Shown piece by piece: positions 49,585 through 59,259 of a stretch of 64,000 nucleotides of DNA (the first letter of the stretch is position 1; every line of letters starts with the position of its first letter). The position numbers and the translations under genes are program-made. Below the pieces are notes generated by a model. The model saw only the letters and a program-made list of their open reading frames with translations. It was not told the DNA's origin and made no database searches. Location: assembly GCA_039818665.1 (NCBI GenBank), contig JBCBTJ010000009.1:3343-67342 (forward strand). Reading direction: 5' to 3'. This DNA comes from JBCBTJ01 sp039818665 (lineage in GTDB: Bacteria > Pseudomonadota > Alphaproteobacteria > Caulobacterales > Hyphomonadaceae).

Positions 49585-51654
49585 TCATTCTTTCGGCTTG
49601 GTGAAACGTGGACCGAAAAGCTCTTTCAGGAGTTCGAAACTCTTGCCGCGGTCGGTTTGAAACGCTTCGTCGGCGGCGATCAGTGCGGCGATGTCTTTCG
49701 CGGCGACCTCGAACAGGCCGGCATGGGCGGACAGTTCGGCGACGCGGAAGGCCGGTGCGCCGGACTGGCGGAGGCCCAGCACGTCGCCAGGGCCGCGGAG
49801 CTTGTAGTCTGCTTCGGCGATCTCGAAGCCGTCTTCGGTGCGCCTCAGGGTTTCAAGGCGGGTTTTAGCGGTGTCGGTGAGGGGCGGGCGGTAGACGAGC
49901 AGGCAGAAGGCCGGCTTATCCCCGCGGCCGACGCGGCCGCGCAATTGGTGGAGTTGAGCGAGACCGAACCCCTCGGCGCGCTCAATGACCATGATCGTCG
50001 CCTCCGGCACATCGACGCCGACCTCGACGACCGTCGTGGCGACGAGCACTTTCGTCCGCCCGGCGCGGAAGTCTTCCAGCGCGGCGTCTTTCTCCGCGGC
50101 TTTCAGGCGGCCATGGACAATGCCGATGGGCTGGCGGAGCTGGTCTTGAAGCGAGGCGTGGCGGTAGACGACGTTGGAATCGTCATCGTCGACATCAACT
50201 TTCGCGCAGATCCAAAAGGCGCGCTCGCCGCGGCCTGTCGCGCGGCCGACGGCTTCGATCACGTCTTCGATCCGGGAGTCCGGCGCCGCGCGGGTTTCGA
50301 CCGGTTTTCGGCCGGGCGGCTTCTCGTCGAGGATCGTTGTGTCGAGGTCGCCATGGACCGCGAGAGCGAGGGTCCGGGGGATGGGCGTGGCGCTCATGAC
50401 CAGCATGTGCGGCGACAGCGCTTTGTCGGCGAGTTTTGCGCGATCCATCACGCCGAAACGGTGTTGTTCGTCGACGATGACGAGGCCGAGATTCTTGAAC
50501 GCCACAGTGTCTTGGATCAGGGCGTGCGTGCCCGCCGCGATTTGGATCGAGCCGTCGGCGAGGCCCATGAGCGTCGCTTCGCGCGCTGAGCCTTTGTCGC
50601 GACCGGTGAGGGCTGCGACTTCGTAGCCGAGCGGCGAGAGGAGCGCGGCGAGCGTGTCGTATTGCTGGCGGGCGAGGACTTCGGTGGGCGCCATGAAGGC
50701 CGCTTGGTAGCCCGCCTCGGCGGCCTGGATCGCTGTGAGCGCGCCGACGAGGGTTTTGCCCGCGCCCACGTCGCCTTGCAGCATCCGGCGCATGGGCGAG
50801 GGCGAGTCGAGGTCGGCCGAGATCTCTTTCACCGCGCGGATTTGCGCGCCGGTGAGTTTGTAGGGCAGGGATGCGGCCAGGCGGTTCTGCGCGTCCGTGG
50901 CCGCGGGCAGGACGGGCGCTTTGCGTTGTTTGCGTGCGAGACGAGCCCGCGCGAAGGAGGCTTCCCGGGCGAGCGCTTCGTCATAGGCGAGGCGCTCGCG
51001 GGCGAGATCGAAGGCCGCCTCGTCGTAGGCCGTCGGCGCATGAAGCCCTCGGAACGCGGTCTTGAGGCCGGGCCAATTGCGGCTGGTCTTGAGATGCGGG
51101 TCGACCCATTCCGGCAGATCCTCCGGGATCATGTCGACCGCTGCGCTCGCGGAGGCGTGCACGCGTTTGTTGGTGAGACCGGCCGTCAGCGCGTAGATCG
51201 GTTCGACCTGAGGCGGCGGATCGTCCTTGTCCGGGTCGCAGACATAGTCCGGATGCACGATTTGCCGGCCGCCCTCATAATCGTCCACACGGCCGGAGAC
51301 GATGCGCTCAGCGTTCATCGGGAATTGGCGCTTCAGCCAGTTCGGATCGGCGCGGAAATAGACGAGGGTGAGGAAGCCGGTCTCGTCGGCGAGGCGGATG
51401 CGTGTGGGCGCGCTCTGGTTGCGTGGGGCGGAGACGGATTGGACCTGGCCGCGCACGGTGGCGACTTCGCCAAACACGGTTTCGTCAAAACTCGCCCGCA
51501 CGCGGCGGTCCATCCAACGCTCCGGCAAATGGAGCAAGAGGTCCCAGACCGTCTTGCCCTCGACCAAACGCTCAAGCACCGGCTTCAGTTTCGGGCCGAC
51601 GCCGGGGAGCGCGTCCAAGTGTTGGAAGAGCGGGTTGAGGCGTTCGTCGCGCAT
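49585..51654 (-). CDS. recG: ATP-dependent DNA helicase RecG
   Basis: This 689-residue superfamily 2 helicase reverses stalled forks and branch-migrates Holliday junctions. The N-terminal wedge domain is an OB fold (about 50-150). Helicase motifs include the Walker A GDVGAGKT, Walker B VDEQHRFGV (DEQH), SATPIPRTLAL (motif III), VVEVGVDVPEATIMVIERAEGFGL and QLRGRVGRG (motif VI). A much longer frame reaches 52221, but it overlaps a separate gene, and the ATG at 51654 starts the conserved MRDERLNPLFQHL. The start has no strong Shine-Dalgarno sequence. It and mfd are both fork or transcription-repair helicases, separated here by sdhE. Confidence 0.95.
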   Translation of the reverse strand: MRDERLNPLFQHLDALPGVGPKLKPVLERLVEGKTVWDLLLHLPERWMDRRVRASFDETVFGEVATVRGQVQSVSAPRNQSAPTRIRLADETGFLTLVYFRADPNWLKRQFPMNAERIVSGRVDDYEGGRQIVHPDYVCDPDKDDPPPQVEPIYALTAGLTNKRVHASASAAVDMIPEDLPEWVDPHLKTSRNWPGLKTAFRGLHAPTAYDEAAFDLARERLAYDEALAREASFARARLARKQRKAPVLPAATDAQNRLAASLPYKLTGAQIRAVKEISADLDSPSPMRRMLQGDVGAGKTLVGALTAIQAAEAGYQAAFMAPTEVLARQQYDTLAALLSPLGYEVAALTGRDKGSAREATLMGLADGSIQIAAGTHALIQDTVAFKNLGLVIVDEQHRFGVMDRAKLADKALSPHMLVMSATPIPRTLALAVHGDLDTTILDEKPPGRKPVETRAAPDSRIEDVIEAVGRATGRGERAFWICAKVDVDDDDSNVVYRHASLQDQLRQPIGIVHGRLKAAEKDAALEDFRAGRTKVLVATTVVEVGVDVPEATIMVIERAEGFGLAQLHQLRGRVGRGDKPAFCLLVYRPPLTDTAKTRLETLRRTEDGFEIAEADYKLRGPGDVLGLRQSGAPAFRVAELSAHAGLFEVAAKDIAALIAADEAFQTDRGKSFELLKELFGPRFTKPKE

Positions 51655-51704
51655 GGAGCGCGACACTAGGAAGCGCCGCGAGGCCCGGCAATGCGGCGCG
51701 CGGC

Positions 51705-52169
51705 TCAGACCAGGGCGAGCGCGGGGCCGAGATTCACGGCGGCGTGGAGCGCTGTCGCCATGGCCCAGGCGTGCAACGTCGATTTCAGCTCCCAGGCGAG
51801 AAAGACGACCGCGTAGACGAATAGCGGCCAGAGATAGACGATCGCCACGGCGAGGTTGAGCAACAAGGCGAAGGCGGCGGTGAGCGCTAGGGCGGTGGCG
51901 GCGGCCGCGTGCCAATAGGTCGGCGTAATGCGTTTCGCCGCGGTCAGACCGCCGGCGATCAGACCGGTGGTCAGAAGCGGCCAAATCAGCGCGAGGATGA
52001 TGATGATCGAAGCGCCCGGATCGACCGGGTCGGCGTCTTCGGGCGCCGGAACAAACGGGGCGGTGATGAAGATCATGACGATCGCGCCGGCGATTGTTAG
52101 GGCGTAGGCCCTCAGCAAATAGAGGGCGGGCGGTCCTTCCGTGCGCGTTAGGAAGTTGATGAACGCCAT
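51705..52169 (-). CDS. Hypothetical integral membrane protein
   Basis: This 154-residue hydrophobic protein has about five membrane helices (for example AYALTIAGAIVMIFITAPFV, IIIILALIWPLLTTGLIAGG and AVAIVYLWPLFVYAVVFLAW). The C-terminal segment STLHAWAMATALHAAVNLGP, with paired His, is slightly reminiscent of CPBP-type proteases, but the Glu-Glu motif of that family is missing, so I do not assign it. The ATG at 52169 follows GAGG. It precedes recG on the same strand with a 50-nt gap and is divergent from sdhE. Confidence 0.65.
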   Translation of the reverse strand: MAFINFLTRTEGPPALYLLRAYALTIAGAIVMIFITAPFVPAPEDADPVDPGASIIIILALIWPLLTTGLIAGGLTAAKRITPTYWHAAAATALALTAAFALLLNLAVAIVYLWPLFVYAVVFLAWELKSTLHAWAMATALHAAVNLGPALALV

Positions 52170-52289
52170 TGCAAACCTCAAATGCGGAGCCGACGACACG
52201 GGGCGGGAGACGCTTTGTCATCTAGAGCTTGGCGGACGAGTATCGCAATCGGTTCCCATTCGCGCGAGAAACCGGCGACGGAGAATTAG

Positions 52290-52550
52290 ATGGATGATCG
52301 ACGGCGCAAGCTGAAATTCCGCGCTTGGCGGCGCGGCTTTCGTGAGATGGACCTGCTGATGGGCAGTTTCGCAGACGCCCATATCGGCGAACTGAGCGAC
52401 GACGATCTCGACGAGTTCGAGCGCCTGCTCGGCACGCCCGATTGGGACGTCTACGCCTGGCTTGTGGGAGCCAAAGCGGTCCCGCCCAACTATCAAAGCG
52501 CGTTGCTGGACCGGATGATCCAATTCCGATACGCACCGCGCGCCGGCTAG
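52290..52550 (+). CDS. sdhE: Succinate dehydrogenase flavinylation factor SdhE
   Basis: This 86-residue cytosolic protein promotes covalent attachment of FAD to SdhA. The conserved RGxxE motif appears as RRGFREMDLLMG at residues 14-25, followed by helices with ELSDDDLDEFERLLGTPDWDVYAW and a C-terminal RMIQFR. The ATG at 52290 has GGAGAA upstream. It lies 33 nt before mfd on the same strand, an arrangement I recall from many alphaproteobacteria, away from the sdh operon. Confidence 0.92.
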   Translation: MDDRRRKLKFRAWRRGFREMDLLMGSFADAHIGELSDDDLDEFERLLGTPDWDVYAWLVGAKAVPPNYQSALLDRMIQFRYAPRAG

Positions 52551-52583
52551 GCCGGTTTCGCGACCCGTCCTCAAGCGTCCGCC

Positions 52584-55500
52584 ATGACCCCGATTGATCT
52601 TCTTTCCGCGCTGAAAGGACCGGCGAGTTTCGCCGGCGCGCCCTTCGGCGCGGATCTCGCCGCCCTTGTTGAGGCGTTGAAGGCGCGGGGCGGGACAGGC
52701 GTCTATGTGGCGCGCGACGAGCGGGCGGCCGAGGCGGCGCTCAAGATCGTCGAATTTGTTGATCCGGCGCTGGATGTGATCGCAATCCCAGGCTGGGATA
52801 CATTGCCCTATGACCGGGTGAGCCCGTCGCCAGGCGTTGCGGCGCGGCGCTGCGCTGGCCTGGCGCGGTTGGCGTCGGAAGCGTCTGACGGACGCGCGCG
52901 GCTCGTGGTGACGACGGCCTCGTCTATCGTGCAGCGCACGCCGCCGGCTAAGACCTTGCGCAAAGCGAGCTTCACCGCCGCCATCGGTCAGACGGTCGAT
53001 CAGAACGCGCTCGCGGACTATCTCGCGGTCAACGGCTATGTCCGCGCTTCGACGGTGCGCGAACGCGGCGAGTTCGCGATCCGAGGCGGCATCATCGACA
53101 TTTTCGCGCCGACCGAGGCCGAACCGGTCCGGCTCGACTTTTTCGGCGACACGCTCGAGGGGCTGAAAGCCTTCGATCCGGAGACGCAGCGTTCCACGCG
53201 CCAGATCAAAGCGACCGCTTTCGCGCCGGTGAGCGAGATCTTGTTCTCCAGCGACGTGCTGTCGGCGTTCCGTGAGAAGTATCTCGCCGCCTTCGGGCCG
53301 CCGAACGGCGATCCGGTCTACGAGGCCGCGCGCGCGCAGATCCGCCGGCAAGGCGTGGAAGGCTGGCTGCCGTTGTTCCATGAGCGCATGGAGACGCTGT
53401 TCGAGTATGCCGGCGAGGATGCGTTGATCGCGTTCGGGCATTTGGCCGGCGAAGCGGCGTCGGAGCGCCTCGCCCAAGCTGAGGACTATTACAACGCTCG
53501 GATCGAGGCGGCCGGCGGCGACGCGCAGAAGGCGAAAGTTTTGGTCCCGGATGCGCTGCATCTCGCCCCCGATGAGCTAGACCGGGCGCTATCGGCCGGC
53601 GCGTGCGCGCGGTTTCTGCAGAACGAGCCGGCGGGCGACGGGGCGGATCTCGGCGCGCGGATGGGGCGGGACTTCGCGCCGGAGCGCGGCCGGCCGGACG
53701 TGAACGTGTTCGAGGCGGCGGCTGAGCATGTGCAGGAGCTCCGCGGCGGCGGACGTGCGGTCGTGTTGGCGGCTTGGACGTCGGGCTCGGCGGATCGCCT
53801 TGTGTCAGTGATGGCCGATCACGGACTGGAGGGGCTGGATCGCGTCTATTCGCTGGATGCGGCGCGCCAGGCCGGCCTCTGCGTCGCGGAGCTGCCGTTG
53901 GAGGCCGGTTTCGTCTCGCCCGACCTCGCTGTCGTCGCTGAACAAGACATCCTCGGCGACAAGCTCGCCAGCCCCCGGCGCAAGCGGAAGGCGGCGAACT
54001 TCATCGCAGAGGCCGCCGCGCTGACCGCAGGAGATCTCGTCGTCCATGTGGACCATGGCGTCGGGCGTTATGACGGGTTGAAAACGCTCGATGTGACGGG
54101 CGCGCCGCATGATTGTCTGGAGCTCGCCTATGCCGGCGGGGATCGGCTGTTCCTGCCGGTGGAAAATATCGAGCTGATCAGCCGCTACGGCTCGGAGGGC
54201 GCGGAGTCGGCGATCGACAAGCTTGGCGGCGCCGGCTGGCAAGGGCGAAAGGCGAAAGCCAAGAAGCGCATTCTGGAGATGGCGGCGGAGCTCCTAGAGA
54301 TCGCCGCGGCGCGGGAGCTGAAGAAGGGCGAGCGGGTCGAGGACGGGCAGGGGCTCTATGAGGAGTTCGCCGCGCGCTTCCCCTATGAAGAGACCGACGA
54401 TCAGCTGAACGCCATCGAAGACGTTCTCAATGATCTCGGCTCGGGCAAGCCGATGGATCGGCTGGTTTGCGGGGATGTCGGCTTCGGGAAAACCGAGGTG
54501 GCGCTGCGGGGCGCCTTTATGGCGGCGATGTCCGGGCTGCAGGTCGCTGTGATCGCACCGACGACTTTGCTGGCGCGCCAGCACTTCAAGACCTTCTCCG
54601 AGCGATTCGCGGGCTGGCCTGTGAAAGTGCGCCACCTGTCCCGCTTGGTGTCGCCCAAGGACGCAGCCGAGACGAGGGACGGGTTAGCGCGCGGCGATGT
54701 GGAAATCGTGGTCGGCACACACGCCCTGCTCGCCAAATCTGTCGAGTTCAAGCGGCTGGGCCTGCTCGTTGTCGACGAGGAGCAGCGCTTTGGGGTGAAG
54801 CATAAAGAGCGGCTCAAAGAGTTGAAGGCGGACGTCCACGTGTTGACGCTTTCGGCGACGCCGATCCCGCGGACGCTGCAAATGGCGCTGACCGGCATTC
54901 GCGACCTCTCCATCATCGCCACGCCGCCGGTCGACCGGCTGTCCGTGCGGACCTATGTCGCCGAGTTCGAAGCTGTGACGATCCGCGAAGCGCTGCTGCG
55001 GGAGAAGTATCGCGGCGGCCAGGCGTTTTATGTGGCGCCGCGGATTTCCGATCTCGACGAGCTTGAGCGGTTCCTGCGCGAGAACGTGCCTGAAGTGAGC
55101 TTCGTCGTCGCCCATGGTCAGATGCCGCCGACGGAGCTCGAGGACATCATGTCGGCCTTCTATGAGGGCGAATATGACGTGCTCCTGTCGACCACCATCG
55201 TCGAGTCAGGGCTGGATATCCCTCGCGCCAACACGCTGATCCTGCACCGCGCCGACATGTTCGGCCTAGCGCAGATGTATCAGCTGCGCGGGCGGGTCGG
55301 GCGTTCGAAAGTGCGCGCCTACTCCTATTTCACGACGCCGCGGGACAAGGTGCTGACGCCCGGCGCGGATAAGCGCCTGCGTGTTTTGCAGTCGCTGGAC
55401 AGCCTCGGCGCGGGGTTCCAACTCGCCAGCCACGACCTCGACATGCGCGGCGCTGGCAATCTGCTGGGCGACGCGCAATCCGGCCATGTGCGCGAGGTCG

Positions 55501-56039
55501 GCGTGGAGCTGTATCAGTCCATGCTGGAAGACGCCGTCAAGGCGTTGAAACAAGGCGGCGGCGAGGATGAAGTGGCCGACGAATGGTCGCCGCAGATTAA
55601 TCTGGGCGCGGCGGTGTTGATCCCCGAGGATTATGTCGAAGACCTGAATGTCCGCCTGTCGCTCTACCGCCGCCTGGCGGAGGTGACGAGCGAGACCGAG
55701 CGCGAGCAATTCGCGGCCGAGCTGATCGACCGGTTCGGGCCGTTGCCTGTGGAGACCGAACAGCTGCTCGAAATCGCGGAGATCAAAGCGCAGTGCAAAG
55801 CGCTCAGCGTGTCGAAGCTTGATGCGGGGCCGAAAGGCGCGTTGCTGACCTTCCGAGACGACACGCCGCTCAATCCCGCCGATCTGATGCTGATCGTGCG
55901 GTCACGGCCCAATCAGCTGAAACTTCGACCGGACTCAAAGCTCGTCTATTCGGGAGTTTGGAATGACGCGAAAGCGCGCCTCGCGGCGGTGAAGTCGCTC
56001 CTGGGGGAGCTTGAGGCGAGCCTCAAACAGCCGGCCTAA
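52584..56039 (+). CDS. mfd: Transcription-repair coupling factor Mfd
   Basis: This 1151-residue SF2 translocase removes stalled RNA polymerase from DNA lesions and recruits UvrA. The N-terminal UvrB-like module contains GGIIDIFAPTEAEPVRLDFFGD. The RNA polymerase-interaction domain has DLVVHVDHGVGRYDGL and LELAYAGGDRLFLPVENIELISRY (about 490-560). The RecG-like motor has Walker A VCGDVGFGKTEVA, Walker B VDEEQRFGV, SATPIPRTLQ, TTIVESGLDIPRANT and QLRGRVGRSK. The C-terminal UvrA-binding domain closes the protein. The ATG at 52584 has little Shine-Dalgarno character. The gene ends in a 4-nt overlap with the convergent gene 56036. Confidence 0.96.
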   Translation: MTPIDLLSALKGPASFAGAPFGADLAALVEALKARGGTGVYVARDERAAEAALKIVEFVDPALDVIAIPGWDTLPYDRVSPSPGVAARRCAGLARLASEASDGRARLVVTTASSIVQRTPPAKTLRKASFTAAIGQTVDQNALADYLAVNGYVRASTVRERGEFAIRGGIIDIFAPTEAEPVRLDFFGDTLEGLKAFDPETQRSTRQIKATAFAPVSEILFSSDVLSAFREKYLAAFGPPNGDPVYEAARAQIRRQGVEGWLPLFHERMETLFEYAGEDALIAFGHLAGEAASERLAQAEDYYNARIEAAGGDAQKAKVLVPDALHLAPDELDRALSAGACARFLQNEPAGDGADLGARMGRDFAPERGRPDVNVFEAAAEHVQELRGGGRAVVLAAWTSGSADRLVSVMADHGLEGLDRVYSLDAARQAGLCVAELPLEAGFVSPDLAVVAEQDILGDKLASPRRKRKAANFIAEAAALTAGDLVVHVDHGVGRYDGLKTLDVTGAPHDCLELAYAGGDRLFLPVENIELISRYGSEGAESAIDKLGGAGWQGRKAKAKKRILEMAAELLEIAAARELKKGERVEDGQGLYEEFAARFPYEETDDQLNAIEDVLNDLGSGKPMDRLVCGDVGFGKTEVALRGAFMAAMSGLQVAVIAPTTLLARQHFKTFSERFAGWPVKVRHLSRLVSPKDAAETRDGLARGDVEIVVGTHALLAKSVEFKRLGLLVVDEEQRFGVKHKERLKELKADVHVLTLSATPIPRTLQMALTGIRDLSIIATPPVDRLSVRTYVAEFEAVTIREALLREKYRGGQAFYVAPRISDLDELERFLRENVPEVSFVVAHGQMPPTELEDIMSAFYEGEYDVLLSTTIVESGLDIPRANTLILHRADMFGLAQMYQLRGRVGRSKVRAYSYFTTPRDKVLTPGADKRLRVLQSLDSLGAGFQLASHDLDMRGAGNLLGDAQSGHVREVGVELYQSMLEDAVKALKQGGGEDEVADEWSPQINLGAAVLIPEDYVEDLNVRLSLYRRLAEVTSETEREQFAAELIDRFGPLPVETEQLLEIAEIKAQCKALSVSKLDAGPKGALLTFRDDTPLNPADLMLIVRSRPNQLKLRPDSKLVYSGVWNDAKARLAAVKSLLGELEASLKQPA

Positions 56040-57232
56040 GCCCGCCGCCGGGTCCACTTCGCCGGGCCCGCTTGAGCGGCGCGGAGCAAGTCTTCGGCGT
56101 CTGCGTGATAAGCGCGACGCTCGAGGATCCGAACGCTGACGCAGTCTGAGAAGCCGGTCTCCGACAGCGCGCGGCGGGTCAGCGCGGCGGCGCCCCGGAA
56201 GGGCGTGTCGCGAAAGCTGGCCGCGAGGGTCGTCCAATCCAAACGCGCGAGGCAGTCGGTCTGCCGAAGATGCGGCGGCAGCGCTTTGGCGAGGGCGAGC
56301 GCGGCGCGCGGCGCGTCCGGACCGCTATGGGCTTTGAACACGGCGACGGTGATCGGTTCTTCGCTTCGTGCGGCGCGGCGCATTTGATCGTCGAGATGGC
56401 GGAGAAAGAAGGGTTTTGCGTACACGCCGCTCGAGCCGTCGGCGATCCGGGGATCGGCGACGTCCCGGCGCGCGGCGGCCGAACGCCAAGCAAGCGAGGC
56501 GATCGCCTCGGCGAGCCGCTCGGCGGGGTCCGTCGCATCCAGGATGTCGGTGACATGGTCCGGTATGCGTCCGCCGCTATGGGCGCAGGCGATGATTGGG
56601 CATCGCCCGAGCCAACCGGCCGAGGCCATCTGGTCCAGGATGGCGCGCGCGGTATCGTCCATCGCGTCAAGCACGATGGCGTGGAAGTCCTGGTCGGCGA
56701 GGTAAGACGCGGCCGTGCGCGGGGCGTAGGCCCCCACCACGTCGAGGTCCTGGGCGGTCAGCGCGTTGAGCAGGCCGAGTGTCAGCGTGGAGCCGCCGCC
56801 GATTAGCAGCACAGCGCTGCGCGGCAAGGGCTGCGCTGACGTTTCCGCATCGCCGAAATAGGCGGCGTTGGCGCGGCGCATCTCCCATTCCTCGTCTCGG
56901 AGGCGGGCGCGGCGGAGCGCGCCGAGGCGCGCGGGCAGGGCGGCGATGTCGGCGTCGGTCTTAAGGAGGATATCGGCCTGGACGCCGCTGAGCGGGCCCA
57001 AGACGGCGATTGGGACGCCGCCGCGACCGCTCGCCAAGTGTTTGCGAACAGCGCGGACGTCCGCCGCGTCGGCCGATCGCGCGTCGACGACGAGCGGCGC
57101 ATCGAAGCCTGCCTCGACGTCGGCCCGGCTCGGGCGCAGACCCGCCGCGCGCAGGCGCGCCGAGATCATCTCAAGGCGCGGGCTGTCCGCCATCACAAGG
57201 ATGGGCGGACATAGATAGTCCGGACTCTTCAA
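56036..57232 (-). CDS. REC-like/degenerate GGDEF protein
   Basis: This 398-residue protein probably contains two receiver-like regions (about residues 10-115 and 135-235; the second has AIVLDAMDD at the phospho-acceptor position) and a C-terminal GGDEF-like domain (about 265-395). The latter has SSGVYAKPFFLRHLDDQMRRAARSEEPITVAVF, which matches the start of diguanylate cyclases. Where the active site GGDEF is expected in ARL-GGDEF-AVL, it reads ARLDWTTLAASF, so it cannot make cyclic di-GMP. The layout recalls Caulobacter PopA, which binds c-di-GMP; the I-site cannot be identified here. The start at 57232 is weakly supported. Confidence 0.65.
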   Translation of the reverse strand: MKSPDYLCPPILVMADSPRLEMISARLRAAGLRPSRADVEAGFDAPLVVDARSADAADVRAVRKHLASGRGGVPIAVLGPLSGVQADILLKTDADIAALPARLGALRRARLRDEEWEMRRANAAYFGDAETSAQPLPRSAVLLIGGGSTLTLGLLNALTAQDLDVVGAYAPRTAASYLADQDFHAIVLDAMDDTARAILDQMASAGWLGRCPIIACAHSGGRIPDHVTDILDATDPAERLAEAIASLAWRSAAARRDVADPRIADGSSGVYAKPFFLRHLDDQMRRAARSEEPITVAVFKAHSGPDAPRAALALAKALPPHLRQTDCLARLDWTTLAASFRDTPFRGAAALTRRALSETGFSDCVSVRILERRAYHADAEDLLRAAQAGPAKWTRRRA

Positions 57233-57327
57233 CGCTATGCCCCAGCATGACTCGTATTCTTATCCCTTTTCTTTGGGGCGCGCCGTCTTAATGTCCCGTT
57301 GAGAAAACAGACGGGGAGACAAGAAAA

Positions 57328-58437
57328 ATGGCCCAAGGCCCTCTGGACGGCGTGAAGTTCGTCGAATTCGCCGGCATCGGCCCCGGACCCTTTTGCGGCA
57401 TGCTGCTGTCCGATCTCGGCGCGGATGTCGTGCGAATCGATCGCCCCGGCGGCGGCGCGGGCAGCCCAGCCGACGTCACCGGCCGCGGGCGCCGCTCGAT
57501 CGCGCTCGATTTGAAGGACCCCGAACATGTCGAAACGGCGCTGCAACTCATGGAGAAGGCCGACGGCCTGATTGAGGGCTTTCGGCCCGGCGTGATGGAG
57601 CGCCTCGGCTTAGGCCCGGGGGTCGCCCTGGAGCGCAATCCGAAGCTCGTCTACGGACGCATGACCGGCTGGGGCCAGACGGGCGCGCTCTCGCACGCCG
57701 CAGGGCACGACCTCAACTACATCGCGCTCACGGGCGCGTTGCACGCCATGGGGCCGCGGGACGGCAAACCGGCGCCGCCGCTGAACCTGATCGGCGACTA
57801 TGGAGGCGGGGCGCTTTATCTCGCCTTCGGACTGCTCGCCGGGATTATCAGCGCCCGCACGACCGGCAAGGGCCAGGTGGTCGACTGCGCGATGACCGAC
57901 GGGGCGGCCTCGCTCGCCTCCATGTTCTACGGCATGCGGGCGTCAGGCATTTGGACGGACGAGCGCGAAGCCAATCTGCTCGACGGCGGCGCGCATTTCT
58001 ACGACACCTATGAATGCAGCGACGGCGGCTGGGTCTCAATCGGCTCGATCGAGCCGCAATTCTACGCGCTGTTGCTCGAGAAGGCTGAACTCACCGATCC
58101 CGACTTCCAGGCGCAGATGGATCGTTCGAAGTGGCCGTCCTTGAAGGAGAAGGTGGCCGCGGCGATCAAGACAAAAACGCGCGACGAATGGTGCGCGATC
58201 ATGGAAGGCACGGATGTGTGCTTCGCACCGGTCCTCTCCATGGCCGAGGCGCCGAAGCATCCGCACAATGCCGACCGCCAAACCTTTGTGGAGGTGGATG
58301 GGGTGACCCAGCCGGCGCCGGCGCCGCGCTTTTCGGAGACGCCCGGCGCGATCCAGCGCACCGCGCCTGGGCGCGGCGAACATTCGGACGAGATCCTGCG
58401 CGACTGGGGCGTCGAAAGGGCCGCCGCCGACGCATGA
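57328..58437 (+). CDS. CaiB/BaiF family CoA-transferase, alpha-methylacyl-CoA racemase-like
   Basis: This 369-residue family III CoA-transferase-fold protein closest to alpha-methylacyl-CoA racemase inverts the 2-methyl group of branched acyl-CoAs. Family features are VKFVEFAGIGPGPFCGMLLSDLGADVVRIDRPGG, GRMTGWGQTGALSHAAGHDLNYIALTGAL (catalytic His in GHDLNY), NLIGDYGGGALYL (catalytic Asp) and VVDCAMTDGAASL. The GGGGAGAC before the ATG at 57328 is a good ribosome-binding site. The next gene, a histidine phosphatase, overlaps by 4 nt, so they are translationally coupled. A CoA-transferase activity cannot be excluded but the GHD/GDY residues favour the racemase. Confidence 0.88.
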   Translation: MAQGPLDGVKFVEFAGIGPGPFCGMLLSDLGADVVRIDRPGGGAGSPADVTGRGRRSIALDLKDPEHVETALQLMEKADGLIEGFRPGVMERLGLGPGVALERNPKLVYGRMTGWGQTGALSHAAGHDLNYIALTGALHAMGPRDGKPAPPLNLIGDYGGGALYLAFGLLAGIISARTTGKGQVVDCAMTDGAASLASMFYGMRASGIWTDEREANLLDGGAHFYDTYECSDGGWVSIGSIEPQFYALLLEKAELTDPDFQAQMDRSKWPSLKEKVAAAIKTKTRDEWCAIMEGTDVCFAPVLSMAEAPKHPHNADRQTFVEVDGVTQPAPAPRFSETPGAIQRTAPGRGEHSDEILRDWGVERAAADA

Positions 58438-59168
58438 GCGCTTTGCCCGGCACCACGGGGCGGCGACGCGTCTATCTGATGCGTCACGGCTTTGTAGACT
58501 ACACGTCGAAACGCGTCCGCGACGCGAAAGACCCGCGTCTCGCCACTTTGACGCCCCAGGGCCGCGAAGAGGCGAAGGCGGCCGGCGCGGCGCTCGCCGA
58601 CGTGCATTTCGACTTGGCGCTGTGCTCCGGCCTCGAACGGACCCGCCAGACGGCGGAACTGGTGCTGCGCGAGCACCCTTACGAGCTGGTGCTCGAGGAC
58701 GAGCCGCGGCTCGAAGAGCTGAAGTCTGGCCGATACATCGATTTCAAGAGCGCCGAACAGCTAGCGGCGACTATGACGTTTCAATTTGAGAAAGCCGGAG
58801 AGCCGCAAGCGACCTTTTTGGAGGGCGGGGAGACCTTCCGTGCGGCCATGGATCGAATCGCCGACGCTTTCGAGTCGCTGCTCGCGCGCCCGAGTTGGCA
58901 TACGGCGCTGATCGTGGCGCACGAAGGCGTGAATCGCTTGGCGCTCGCCTGGACGCTGGGCGCGCCGCTGGGGGCGAGCGCCGGATTCGAGCAGGATACG
59001 GGCTGCATCAACATTGTTGATTTCGATCTGACCCCGGATCCCGGCGGAAAAGGCGTGCAAATAGAACGCGCCGTGATCAAGGCTATGAACCTGACGCCTG
59101 CGAATTATCTGAAAAACGGCATGAATCTCAGAAGCTTAGAGGCGATCTTCACCCGCCCGGCCCCGTGA
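58434..59168 (+). CDS. Histidine phosphatase family protein
   Basis: This 244-residue phosphoglycerate-mutase-like protein has the phosphohistidine signature VYLMRHGFVDYTS (RHG) at the N-terminus, CSGLERTRQTAEL for the second basic motif and the second catalytic His in LIVAHEGVNRL. The ATG at 58434 overlaps the stop of the racemase gene (ATGA), so the two are coupled; a longer frame from 58131 inside the racemase gene was rejected. It is probably a small-molecule phosphatase. The substrate is unknown but may relate to lipid or CoA metabolism by context. Confidence 0.87.
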   Translation: MSALPGTTGRRRVYLMRHGFVDYTSKRVRDAKDPRLATLTPQGREEAKAAGAALADVHFDLALCSGLERTRQTAELVLREHPYELVLEDEPRLEELKSGRYIDFKSAEQLAATMTFQFEKAGEPQATFLEGGETFRAAMDRIADAFESLLARPSWHTALIVAHEGVNRLALAWTLGAPLGASAGFEQDTGCINIVDFDLTPDPGGKGVQIERAVIKAMNLTPANYLKNGMNLRSLEAIFTRPAP

Positions 59169-59259
59169 TTTCGACGTCTCGATCCGTGGCTTTCGCGCAA
59201 CATGAACGCAGGACAACCGCAGACGGGCCTGCCCGTTCAGACTCACTGTGCCATAAAGA

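Noticed and set aside
49585..52221. An 878-codon version of RecG
   Set aside because: The extra 189 residues overlap the membrane-protein gene and have shadow-frame composition. The conserved RecG N-terminus begins at 51654.
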